Part shown: positions 1-10,053 of the stretch, piece by piece
Numbering within the stretch: position 1 is the first letter of the stretch
Layout of the letters: each line of letters starts with the position of its first letter
Assembly (NCBI GenBank): GCA_018398765.1
Contig: JAHBMJ010000352.1
Coordinates: forward strand, 1-49,898
DNA length: 49,898 nt
Origin: Chromera velia
Lineage: Eukaryota > Sar > Chromeraceae
Direction: 5' to 3'
Program-made: the position numbers and the translations under genes
Notes under the pieces: generated by a model
The model's database searches: none
The model's input: only the letters and a program-made list of their open reading frames with translations
What the model was told of the DNA's origin: nothing

Positions 1-64
1 AAGTACTGGGAGGAATGGGACGGGCAGACCCAGGGGCAGGCCTAGGGGGGGTGGGAGGGGAAGA

Positions 65-682
65 ATGAGTCTATCGGTACCGGGGGGAAGGGATAGACTG
101 GTGATGGAGGCCGGAGTGCAGAGCATAGACACAAGTGCACAGATGAGAGAGAGTTCCACAAAGAGGGATCGGGTCAGATCGGCATCGTCGGAGGAACATG
201 ACGGAGGGGCAAACTCCAGCTTTGCCACACCGAAGTCGGGGGAGGAAGAGGCGGGACGTAGAACCCCGAAACGGGCGGTCCCTCTGTTCCGCCCTGCGTC
301 TGCGGGGAGGGAGAGGAAGGTGCTAAGCACACACCGGTTTCATCCTCCGAGTATCCTGATGGATAGAGGGAGGATTAACTATGCTGACCTCGTAGATCTG
401 CCTATGTATAGGCAGCCCAGAAATGGTGGGTTGGGGGGACAGAGATGGCAGTATAGCATGGACGAAACAAGAATAATTGAGGCTATCATAAGGCAGGAAA
501 CAACTTCCAGGGAGGCGAAGGAGGAAGTTCTCTCCTTCCTCAGGGACTGCTCAGTCGAGGGGGATTTGGATTCCCTAGGCCTGACCGAGCTGATCTATGT
601 GATGGTGATGGCGAGGCAGCGTCTACATGGACTCCTTGCTGAGAGGGGGAAAGGGCAGGGCAAGGGGGAGGGACATGGTTGA
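65..682 (+). CDS. N-terminal open segment of the retroelement, unknown function
   Basis: A 205-codon ATG-initiated frame, polar and basic, with Ser/Arg-rich low complexity in the first 100 residues and a more ordered Glu/Leu-rich segment after residue 130. No domain is recognised. It lies in the same phase as the endonuclease frame downstream; after its TGA at 680 the frame continues with protein-like sequence to a TAA at 854 and then into the Cys-rich segment. I therefore read it as the 5' part of the retroelement protein interrupted by stops. It could instead be a separate ORF1 or an unrelated gene. Confidence 0.4.
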   Translation: MSLSVPGGRDRLVMEAGVQSIDTSAQMRESSTKRDRVRSASSEEHDGGANSSFATPKSGEEEAGRRTPKRAVPLFRPASAGRERKVLSTHRFHPPSILMDRGRINYADLVDLPMYRQPRNGGLGGQRWQYSMDETRIIEAIIRQETTSREAKEEVLSFLRDCSVEGDLDSLGLTELIYVMVMARQRLHGLLAERGKGQGKGEGHG

Positions 683-907
683 CTAGGACCTGTGATGGAC
701 TGTTCTTCTGGTCAGTGCATGTTTGATGTGGCCTTTGATTTTTCTTTCTTTTCATCTATGGTAGACCAAATGAGGGATGAGCTGGCAGGGTTGAATGACT
801 GTCTTGATACTGATCTGAGGGATTATGGGGGCTTTGGCAGGGAGAGCGTGAGGTAAAGGATCAAAGCGGAGTTAGACTGTCTTACACTCAAGCTCGTTGG
901 GTACAGG

Positions 908-2272
908 ATGCTTATTGCACTACTTGATGTGCATAGGGGGGAACCATGTCCGGTCTGTGCACAAAGAGTGGAAACATGCAAATGCGTGTTAACAGTTGTT
1001 TTGGTTGCTAAGCCTTCCCATCCTCCTTCGTACACTTTGAAGGTGATGCCGGCTTCTCCTGATGATCGATGTAGGGCGTGGTCATACAGTCGGACCTTGT
1101 TCAGGAAAGGATGTCGACAAAAGATCATGAGGAGATTGATCCTGTTTCATTCTATCGCTGCTTCTATCTGGCTTAAGTTGGGGAATAGTGCATACAGTAA
1201 ATATTTGAGGGAAGTGAGGAGTGCATGTAGAGAAACAGGTGGGCATGCTGGGTGGTGGGACAGGAAAGTGATTTACATGGTTTGGTCCCAATGGAAGAGA
1301 GGCCTATACCTTGGGAGTACGGTAGGAATGGCGCTTAATCGCATCATGCAGCACTTCTATGCGGCTTTGCGATCATGGAGGGGGGGTCGGGCAGCGAATA
1401 AATTTGGGCGGGAGTATGCATATCGTTTTTACTTAGTGCTGTCTAGTGATGCTTCTCGTCATGCTCTCTTCGTTGTATTGCCTCTGGCATGGGTGGATGG
1501 TGGATAAATGAGTCTTTGTATGATGGAATTGCTTTATATTAGAGCGTATTAACCAATGTGGAATACTGTGGGTGTCTCGAGGAAGGAAAGGAATGACCCT
1601 TCAATTGAACTGAAACTAGAACGCTCCCGTTTGTCTGCCCGTGCGTGCAGGAGAGGTTCAAGTTACACTCAGCTGAGACACAAGCTTCGCTCCTCTCTGT
1701 GCATGACGAAGGAGTCGGAGGAACTTGAGAGGGGAGGTATTTTCCTCTCTCATGATGAATTTATGCAGAAGGTGGGTGGGAAAAAGGGGGATGAGTCTGG
1801 GGATGCATGTGTTTCTCTTTTTCGTAACAGACTTCTTGTGATGTTTTTCAAGAAGGTGCTTCCTGATAGGTTGATCAGATCTGTCAATGCCAGTAAGGAT
1901 GATATCAAGGCATATGTGAGGAGGGTTCCGAGAAGGGGAATTCTTGCTACAGGCAGACAAACATTCGACATAAACGTTAAACATCTGTGTGAATTGAATG
2001 GATGGTCAATGATGGAGATACTGAAAGGGAAGTCGATTTTTATTCACCTTCCGCTTGCTGACTGTCCGAACTTTAGGGTTTTTTACTTTCGTCAGTTCGA
2101 ATTGATCAGAAAGGCAGTTGCTCCGCAGAGCTCAGTTCATCTGAGACTCCTGCCATCAAAACTCAAGAATTTGAAACAGATGCTTGATAATACATACAAG
2201 GTTTGTTTTGATATTCCTTCTGAATTGTATAGTAACTCGCATGATTATTGCCCTTGCATTCGAATCGCTTGA
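908..2272 (+). pseudogene. GIY-YIG endonuclease and CxC linker part of the retroelement
   Basis: Translation shows VIYMV (1268-1282) and LYLGST (1304-1321) as the GIY and YIG strands, then conserved Arg and His in LNRIMQH, and further on MELLYIRAY followed by PMWNT, matching the family's E..YI....P.(W/L)N signature. Two in-frame TAA codons (1505 and 1550) interrupt the domain. The second falls exactly between AY and PMWN, where family members read through with an ordinary residue. The segment ends with CPC at about 2251, just ahead of a TGA at 2270. The endonuclease would nick target DNA to prime reverse transcription; this copy cannot make it intact. Confidence 0.7.
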
Positions 2273-2576
2273 CTTCTCGATTTGCCCCTTCTGGAGGGAC
2301 ATGCATGTGCACTTCTTTCTTTTGCTCCGTCTCTCCGTTCACTTTTCTCTCTCCCTTTGAATTTCTTATCTTTATGTAAATTATGGCCAAACAGTGGATC
2401 GTGGGCAACAGTTGAGAAGGGGATTGACTTTTTTGTTTCTTCTCTTATCTCCTCAAGGGGTTGTGGGAGGGAACGTTTCAGCTCTGCCCGGCATGGTCAG
2501 GGGAGGGGGGGTGGTGGAGGTGTGTCTGCGGCGGTTATGGCAGACCTAAGAGAGAGGTGGGTGACTACTCTTTTAT

Positions 2577-4901
2577 GTGCTCCATGCTTTGAGGAGGGGG
2601 CTTCCCCTTCCGAAGAAGGCTGGGATGGTGAAAAAGTTGTTGGATATGTTGGCTGTTGTCCCGGTGGATAAGGCTCGAGGTGATCTAGCCTTTTTATATG
2701 CATGGAAGTACAGCCAAGCTGTAAGAACGGCTTTCATAGATAACCGATCGTATGCTGTCTTGCAACAGGTGGACTTTGATTGCGCTGTTTAACTCAATGA
2801 TCTGGCGAGTGGTATCGTGGACCAGTCTGCTGCCTTGAAGTCTTTTCTTTTATGTTTTGGTCCTTTGAATAGAAGGAAGCATCGTTTTAGGACTGGTCTT
2901 TTATGGGCAAAGAGGAAATCTTGGGGGGACGATGGTCGGTTGCCCGCGGGCTGGTCGTTTATCAAATATCACCCGCTTGTCTCGTATGCCTTGCATGGAC
3001 GTAAGTCTCTTTTTTCTTTTGCATGTAAATGTTTAAATGGCTTGCTTCGTTACTTCGGCCCTCACTGTGACTTGAACTCGACTTTTTCTTTTCAAGAATG
3101 TGTGTCTGTATTCAACACCAGGTATGGACGTTCCGCTGATCGGTCTGAACGGCTTTCGCTGAAGCCTGACTGGCCTGTTGGTCACATTAAGATGGTTGTT
3201 GATGATATCAAGGCTTTCTTCCCCTCCCTTCCATGCGATGCCTTTTTGTTATCACTTAGAAAGTTCGTCACGAGGGTGAAGGCAGAATCTCGACACAGAT
3301 ATATTGTTCTGCTGAAGTTCCGTCTTTTCTGTAAGAAGGAGGCTGGGGGGGCATGTGGAGAGGCATGGGTGTCACGCAGACAACATGTAAAGCCTGATTG
3401 CGCTGTTTAACTTAATGATCTGGCGAGTGGTATCGCGGACCAGTCTGCTGCCTTGAAGTCTTTTCTTTTATGTTTTGGTCCTTTGAATAGAAGGAAGCAT
3501 CGTTTTAGGACTGGTCTTTTATGGGCAAAGAGGAAATCTTGGGGGGACGATGGTCGGTTGCCCGCGGGCTGGTCGTTTATCAAATATCACCCGCTTGTCT
3601 CGTATGCCTTGCATGGACGTAAGTCTCTTTTTTCCTTTGCATGTAAATGTTTAAATAGCCTACTTCGTTACTTCGGCCCTCACTGTGACTTGAACTCGAC
3701 TTTTTTTTTTCAAGAATGTGTGTCTGTATTCAACACCAGGTATGGACGTTCCGCTGATCGGTCTGAATGGCTTTCGCTGAAGCCTGACTGGCCTGTTGGT
3801 CACATTAAGATGGTTGTTGATGATATCAAGGCTTTCTTCCCCTCCCTTCTATGCGATGCCTTTTTGTTGTCACTTAGAAAGTTCGTTGCGAGGGTGAAGG
3901 CAGAATCTCGACACAGATATATTGTTCTGCCGAAGTTCCGTCTTTTCTGTAAGAAGGAGGCTGGAGGGGCATGTGGAGAGGCATGGGTGTCACGCAGACA
4001 ATATATAAAGCCTGCTGCCTTCTTGTCCTCTCACAACAGATTCGCAGATGCCATCTCATACCCTATTGATATCCTACCGGAGATCGTTGACCTAGTCGTT
4101 GACCTTAACTTTTGTACTAATCTGATTCATGTTCATGGACGACTGATTCGACAGAAGGAAGGCTTCCCTCAGGGGAGCCCATGCTCTCCTGGGGGGGCGA
4201 GATTCTTTGCAGCCTGGCAAGAGTTCTCGGTTGCTGATTCTTTCTCTGTTTCATCTTGGGAAGACAAGTCATGGTTTGGTGCATGATATATGGATGACCG
4301 CTCTCTTTTTATTTGTTTTCCTGGCTGTGCTTCTTCTGATATAATGAGTCTTTGGGATAGGAGCCCTCCTGCTTTACTTTTACAGGAAGATCTTTACAGT
4401 TCTGAATGTATCTTGGAAAGGCAGGGAGGCTCCACGGTGTTGGGGCAGCTTCGGATTTTCTTTTTCCAACAGGCACCCTCTGTTTTGCTTTTTGCAGCTG
4501 TAAACCCTAATCGGGATGCTCTCATCGAATGGTATCATAACCTGTGTGCTTTTTCCTTTTCTTGCCTCCATGATTTTAATAATGCTCTTCCATTCCCTCC
4601 CTTCCCTACCCTGAAGAGAATTAGATTCATCCATAGTTTTTCTTGCATTCCTCGGTTGCAGGGAATGATCGGACAGATGAGTTCGAATGTATTGCGTTCC
4701 TTGCTTTCCTGTAATGCCCCTGCTTATGTTCTTATTGATGAACTAACTTTTCTTTTTCTTGAATGCTTTCTTCTTCGTTGGCCTTTTCCTTTTCTCATGA
4801 AGGTTTTTTCTGATGTCATTGCTCGTTCGAGGAGTCCGAGTCCTTCGTTGATTGCATTATGGAATGAAAGAACTTTCTTTCTTTTTACTGTTCTTGGTTA
4901 A
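2577..4901 (+). pseudogene. Penelope-type reverse transcriptase, broken
   Basis: Frame 3 carries RT landmarks in order. VPVDKARGD (about 2658) is in the fingers. PAGW and KYHPLVSYALHGR resemble the template-grip region. VVDDIKAFFPSL is the first catalytic Asp motif. RQKEGFPQGSPCSP...QEF has the Penelope-style spacing from Q..G to the trailing Glu. YMDD sits at 4287-4298. In-frame stops lie at 2790, 3408 and 4284; the last is a TGA immediately before YMDD, where RYxDD is usual in the family, so CGA to TGA is a likely origin. The segment after YMDD (to 4901) is protein-like and may be the thumb. There is no second endonuclease C-terminal to it. Confidence 0.75.
2778..4013 (+). repeat. 618-bp direct tandem duplication inside the reverse transcriptase
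   Basis: Copy 1 is 2778-3395 and copy 2 is 3396-4013, exactly abutting. The unit is 206 codons, so frame is preserved, but each unit begins with the TAA at 2790 or 3408. Both copies contain the DIKAFF motif. I count 16 substitutions and no indels between them (about 2.6 percent), all transitions. Confidence 0.93.
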
Positions 4902-5313
4902 TTTTGTTACATTCCCTCCTTTGATGATTGATCTTCTTATGTTCTTTCCTGCTTATACCATTGAGTGCACTATTCACCTGCTGGAAGCGATAGACAAAAG
5001 ACAGCAGCAAAGGGGAAAAGGGGGTCACACGCGTCGGTTTTCATGCCTTGTCTTGTGCTTCTCGATTGATCAGATGTTGCATTCTTGGGGTCAGTCCGTC
5101 TAATATTGCATGCACGGTTCCGGTGTGTCAGCACCATTGTATATGCGATCAGACCTATGACTTCTCACGAATGATGCGCGTGTAGAAGGTACATACATTA
5201 ATTATTCACTTTTTTCGGCGTCTCTACCCGGATCGCATAAAAGTAGAATTTTTTGCATGCATTCTTTTTGCTTGATTATTTGACTTACCCAAAAGTGAGA
5301 GCATGCCGTCATA

Positions 5314-5502
5314 TTGACCAATCTTGGAGATGGTGATTTCGGTAGAGTCTACCGTCGGTCCCTTAGCAAACAGTACGTGCATAGCAGGACTGTCTCGGCT
5401 GTTGGAAGAGAACTAATCATACTAGAACATTCCTATTATTTGTTACATATACATGGCCTGAAGGGCCATATTGTATTTTATGTGGTGCGTAATATAAGCT
5501 GA
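5314..5502 (+). pseudogene. Protein-kinase N-lobe fragment
   Basis: A short frame reads NLGDGDFGRVYRR, a good glycine-rich loop, followed 15-20 residues later by GRELIILEH and HIHGLKGHIVFYVV, which fit the alpha-C helix and beta-4/5 strands of a protein kinase. The expected VAIK lysine is not evident, the frame ends at a TGA after 62 codons, and no catalytic loop follows in any frame. It is read as a decayed kinase domain or a captured exon in otherwise non-coding AT-rich DNA. Confidence 0.4.
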
Positions 5503-7035
5503 AACATAAATGTTACGGTTAAGGATGTAATTTATGCAGAGTTATTCTCAGGTAGGTAGGAAAGCACCTGAACAACAAGCGTTAACTATAAAGTTGCATC
5601 AACTGATTGTAAACTGATTCATAACTAATTTAAAAACATGGATTTGATGTAGCAATCGTTGTTCATATAATGTTTAAGTGTAACAGAGCCTAACCAATCG
5701 TTCTTACTGTAGCAATTGAGGGTATAACAACTTCCTACTGCTTTGAAGGTAGCGGTAGGACAGACGGAGAGCTAGCCCAGAGACGAGGCCTAGACAGAGG
5801 AACGGAACTATAAACTTTAAAGACTCTAGCTCAGTTTGAACTCCTCAGTCAGCTAAACGATTGGATATGGGTTGATTACGAGTATGGACCCACTCAGTAT
5901 TGACGTGTAGGTAACAGTTTTTAGAGCCTGCTGGACTTTTGTAGCACTCTACTGCCTTAAATGCCTGCCAGTACGGGATGTAGACCTGCTTGCTCTTGAT
6001 GCTTTGTAGCTTTGGTTTGCCCGTTGGTGTGGTTATTTGTCTGCTCGCAGCCTCCGCCTACCCTTTTTTTACATCTTTGGTCTTCTTCCCTGCAAAGCCT
6101 TTCTCTGCTCCTGCGTGGCTGACTGGTAGCACTCTCTTTCCATCACAACACATACTCTTCCTGCAGCCATGTTCTATGTCTAGAAGAATAACTGCTGTCA
6201 ACAAGCCACAAGGTCTATAGACAGGCTGCTTTGTTGGGCTGATTTGATTTCTGTCCGCTCGCTGAGGGTCGAGCCCGATCTGTCTTCCCAACGCTGGCAG
6301 AATGGTTGTAAGGCACAAGGCACTGACTCACTTTTCTTTAAGGGCAAGGTGAGACAAACAGTTATAAAGGAATGCATGAAGGCTTCTGAGGATGATGGGC
6401 AATCTTCCTCTCATTTTCCTCTCCTTGCTAGACTCACCCCTCTGCAGCATGACTTCCCGTCTTCCCACGCTATATGTTTGTCTTTCTTTTGTACAGCAAG
6501 TCGTCCTGCGGTGTTCCTTCCGTCTCTGCTCTTCCCCGTTCTGCCCTGTCGGTTACGGATGGCTCGATCTTTTCTTTTTTATGCATGCTGACATACAACC
6601 CGATGGGCGGGTAAGGTGGGCTGCCTGTTGGTTGCTCTAACAGAAAGCTGTGGACCTATGAAGCCTGCTGCCGGTGTATAGATAATTTTATTCATCGGCT
6701 CTCTGTCTGCTGCTGATGGACTACCAAACAAGGCCTTTTGTAGTGGTTGGCATTAATTCAATCAGTCTCTTTGAGACCGCTTCACTCGTTGTGACATGTT
6801 GTGACTCACTCTTTGCATCCGCCTCCTTTTCTGATCTGGGGGTTTGCAAGTTCATCACATCGCTCTTACACTCTCAACCCTCTCTCTTCTTTATGATTTC
6901 TTGTCATATTGTAGTAAATGATTGATTAGATTAAGTTCAAATAACTGTCGTCCACTTAGCTTGCAGCTGGCACAATTGAACAGACCCATGCATGTATGCA
7001 CCGCCCGGGAGTTTTAACTCCACCTAGGGTTTAGC

Positions 7036-7075
<40 letters not shown>

Positions 7076-8075
7076 GTTATAGAGTCACGAAGAATCATTT
7101 ATAGTTTGAGGTTGAACTAAGTCTTGAACTTCTGCTAGCAATGCTGAGAGATGACAGACTCACGACCGGACAAACGGAACGAACGATTTCAGCAAGACGG
7201 CTGAAGGTGGATTAAATAAGGACCAAACGGCAGCAGCGGGACGGCGGTGTGAGGAGGTAGGACACTACAGATCCCCCCTTCTCACCGGCAAGGAAATCGC
7301 GCCCTCGCGATCACTCAAACATAATCGAGCATACGCGGGAAGGAAAAAGAAGTGAGCAAGAGAGCGACGTAGTAATCTCAATCTTAGACTATCCTTCCTT
7401 TTCCTCTGTTTTGAAGTCCCTCACCCCCTCTGCTTCCTCCTCTCCCCCCTCTTGATAGCCCAACTCCTCCCTCCCATCCTCTTTCTGGTTTTGGGGGAGG
7501 GCCCGCGATTTTTGGAGGTGGAGCTCTTCCAGGCCCTCCTCCTAGCCCCCCTCCTCAAGCCAAAAAAGAAAGGGTAGATTGGCTGTTGGCCAGGAGCTTG
7601 GCCACTTGATTGTGTCAGTGAATTTACTGGTGGTTGTTGCGCGGATGGCATGGGTAGAGCTGATGGCAGTGCATTTTCGTGTTTAATTTCTATAGCTGCA
7701 GCTACCACTCCAGCCTCCTAACCCTCTATGACTTTATCTTCTTCCTTTTCATCCCCCCCTCTTCCCTCCCCCTCCCCTCCCCCTGTCTTTCTCCTATTAC
7801 TCAATTATAAGTACGTATATACATATATGCAATTAATTATATCGATAATTCACTCAACAATACATGTATGAATCGTGGCTGTGTACATGCCACAATCGAC
7901 GTACGTGCAATGAAGGCCGCGCGCAGGGAACTATAGGCATTAAAATCTTTAAGTTATATTTTTAACGTAAGATATAGACCCATTTCAAGAAAACGTGAAG
8001 TTACGTTTTTTTTATAACTAATTTTACCATAACTATTCAGATCGTTCCTCTATTCCTACATTACAGCTAACGCCA
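5503..8075. other. Non-coding, AT-rich region
   Basis: Short frames here (up to about 115 codons) are Cys/Phe/Leu-rich translations of pyrimidine-rich DNA and match nothing I know. A minus-strand 95-codon frame (7421-7708) is Pro/Gln- then Arg-rich and might be a retroelement remnant, but nothing supports this further. The only structured element is the hairpin plus (ATCA)n tail near 7008-7075. Confidence 0.6.
7008..7075 (+). repeat. Short hairpin followed by (ATCA)n tail
   Basis: A perfect inverted repeat, GGAGTTTTAACTCC (7008-7021), is followed 14 bases later by about ten ATCA units (7036-7075). A stem-loop plus a short tandem tail is a common 3'-end design of LINE/SINE retroposons. No 5' part is recognisable. 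Confidence 0.5.
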
Positions 8076-8500
8076 CTATATAACTCCATCTCCCTCCCAT
8101 CCGTACTCCGACTCTACCTCCCTCCCCATCCGCATACCGAGTCGGACTCCATGTCCCTCTCTATTCGGATGCCATCCCCATCTCCCATCCATCTCCCTCC
8201 CTATCTGCACACCGACTCCATCTCCTTCTCCCTCTCCATGCGCATGCCGACTCCATCTCCTTCTCCCTCTCCATATGTACGCCGTCTCCATCTCTCTCCC
8301 CAACCAGACGCCGACTCTATCTCTCTCTCCAACCGCACACCGTCTCCATCTTGGAGTCCGTCTCCATTCACACACCAATTCCATCTCCTTCTCTAGTCTC
8401 CTTCTCCATCCGCATGCTGACTCCATCTCCTTCTCTATCCAGACACCAACTCCATCTCCTTCTCCATCCGTATGCCGACTCCATCTTCCTTTTTATCCAC
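8076..8500. repeat. Degenerate ~30-bp pyrimidine-rich minisatellite
   Basis: About a dozen imperfect copies of a unit containing ACTCCATCTCCTTCTC and an alternating CGCATGCCG/ACACC segment. The best adjacent units are about 30 bp long (8411-8480). Every strand and frame stays fairly open because of composition, so the Ser/Pro-rich and Arg-rich translations here are not genes. Confidence 0.8.
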
Positions 8501-8949
8501 ACGTTGCAGCTTAGCTTTAGAGCATGCACGCACTCCATACGAGGTCGGAAAGCCCAGCCTTACGGCAGGAGAAAGCGGAAGGAAGGGCGGCATGGTCCCA
8601 CGGAAGCCGCAGAACTCCGCTGGCGCCATGTGCACGCGAGTCCGTGCTGCAGCTTCTTGTTAGATTGACTTTTGATGTTAAAGAAATTATTAATATATCA
8701 AAACCTTAAAGGTTCAAGTCAATCAACGCGAGCTTGTTCCCTGCTTGCTCCAATTTTCTTGTAAAGATTCTGAAGCTACACATAGCTACACAACATACTG
8801 CATGTCAGACGAGTATTTGAATGTATTGTTAAGATTACAAGTGACATTGTCAACGGTTTTTGGCGGTTTTCGGCCCGCTGCCAGTTTTTTTGCGCGTCTT
8901 TAGATTCGACATGGGGCTTTGAGGGAGGAATAGGACTGTTATCTCTAAA
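8501..8949. other. Intergenic; probable 5' region of the 8950 gene
   Basis: No coding signal, RNA gene or clear promoter motif is visible. An ATG at 8910 is followed by an immediate stop, so the ATG at 8950 is the first usable start. Confidence 0.5.
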
Positions 8950-10053
8950 ATGCAGGTAGAGCGAAATGGGAAACCATTAAAGGAGGCATCTCTTGATGGA
9001 TCAATTTTCCTTGAAGGTATATGGCTGATCTGGCCCGGAGTCTTTGCTAGACTTATACCTGTGGTTTCTTTCCTGTATGTGGCGCTCGTGCACAAAGAGT
9101 TCGGTTCTGTCCGATCCACCAGACATACCCTCACTCAGCTGGAAGAGGTGCTTACTGATCGCTTCGATACAATGAGATCGCTCGCTCTGCTTGAGCGGCT
9201 GACAGTAGAATATCTGAAGGTAGATGGGGAGTACAATCCTGAAGCAGCAGATCTTACAGATAAGATTCTCGAACTGGCCGTTTCGGTTTTGCGTGGCCCC
9301 CTGGTAGATCTACCAGACCCTAGCTCGGACACTGAGACTGTTTTACGCCTTTTTTTAATTTGGTTAGCATCAATCTCTGGTATTTTGTTTTCAAAAGCGC
9401 TTCAAATCGGTGTGATTAACAATCCTAGAGTGAAGGAAACGGCTCGATCCAAAGGCTTGCTGGTGAAAGAGTGGGCTCAGTCTACCCTGTACATGATCTC
9501 CTCGTTTGCCCGCTGGGGTATTTTCGTGTTTGAGACCAACGACAACTCCTACACGTGGATTGAGCTACCTGAATATTTTTTTTTCTATCCACTCAGTCTG
9601 TAAAATTATAGAACACCCCTGCAGAACAACGTCACTCCTTTCGAGTGGGTGGAAGAGGTGTGGGAGCTTGTGGAGCAGGGATTCGATCGGATCGAAGAGG
9701 AGCTTGGAGAGAAAAGCATTGATGATCTGGATCCTCAAGGTTTCTTCCAAGAAGAAAGGGGACTCCTTTATACAAAGTGGAGGGCCCAGATGCTATGTAG
9801 CAGACTGCGTATTTTGGCTGAGGATTTGTTTGTTGTTAGGCTTGTTGTCGCAGCCCGAGTGGACGAATTCAATTCTGATGAGGACATTTTGAGGGAGATC
9901 GAACTTACTGAGAAGATGCAACAGTTGACAGAAAAGGCTTGCAGGTGGGCAGAGAAGGCAGATGATGAGGATGTGCTCGATTTTTGCGGAGAGGTAGAAG
10001 ACTTGAGCGGCATGGCGTTCGATGATTTGGATGATTCTTGTAATGATTCATGA
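8950..10053 (+). CDS. Unknown membrane-associated protein with acidic coiled-coil tail
   Basis: Two protein-like blocks are joined by one probable intron: exon 1 8950-9525 (donor GTGTTT, weak) and exon 2 9625-10053 (acceptor CCTGCAG), phase 0, about 334 residues. Exon 1 has a hydrophobic stretch at residues 20-45 (IFLEGIWLIWPGVFARLIPV) and another around 130-150 (FLIWLASISGILF). Exon 2 is strongly charged and ends in an Asp/Glu-rich tail. The ATG follows a stop-containing leader. The function is not recognised. The donor is uncertain, and 9526-9603 would remain open if unspliced, ending in a short alternative C-terminus. Confidence 0.55.

Larger units (their letters stand above)
65..5103 (+). 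mobile_element. Decayed Penelope-like retroelement, endonuclease first then reverse transcriptase
   Basis: One coding frame (same phase from 65 to about 2570) and then a second (about 2577 to 4901) can be followed across scattered stops at 680, 854, 1505, 1550, 2270, 2790, 3408 and 4284, with one frameshift near 2570. In order it encodes an unassigned basic N-terminal part, a Cys-rich CPVC...CKC stretch (about 947-985), a GIY-YIG endonuclease (about 1268-1570), a CxC motif (CPC near 2251) and a reverse transcriptase with DKARGD (2667), DIKAFF (3822), QGSPCSP (4170) and YMDD (4287). Endonuclease upstream of RT with a CxC linker is the described organisation of N-terminal-EN Penelope-like elements (Naiad/Chlamys). 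The copy looks dead. The RT part carries a tandem duplication. A frame from 4852 to 5103 may be the frameshifted C-terminus; neither terminus of the element was located. Confidence 0.78.

Noticed and set aside
4852-5103. Independent 83-codon gene
   Set aside because: It overlaps the end of the RT frame and has no start context; it is more likely the frameshifted tail of the retroelement.
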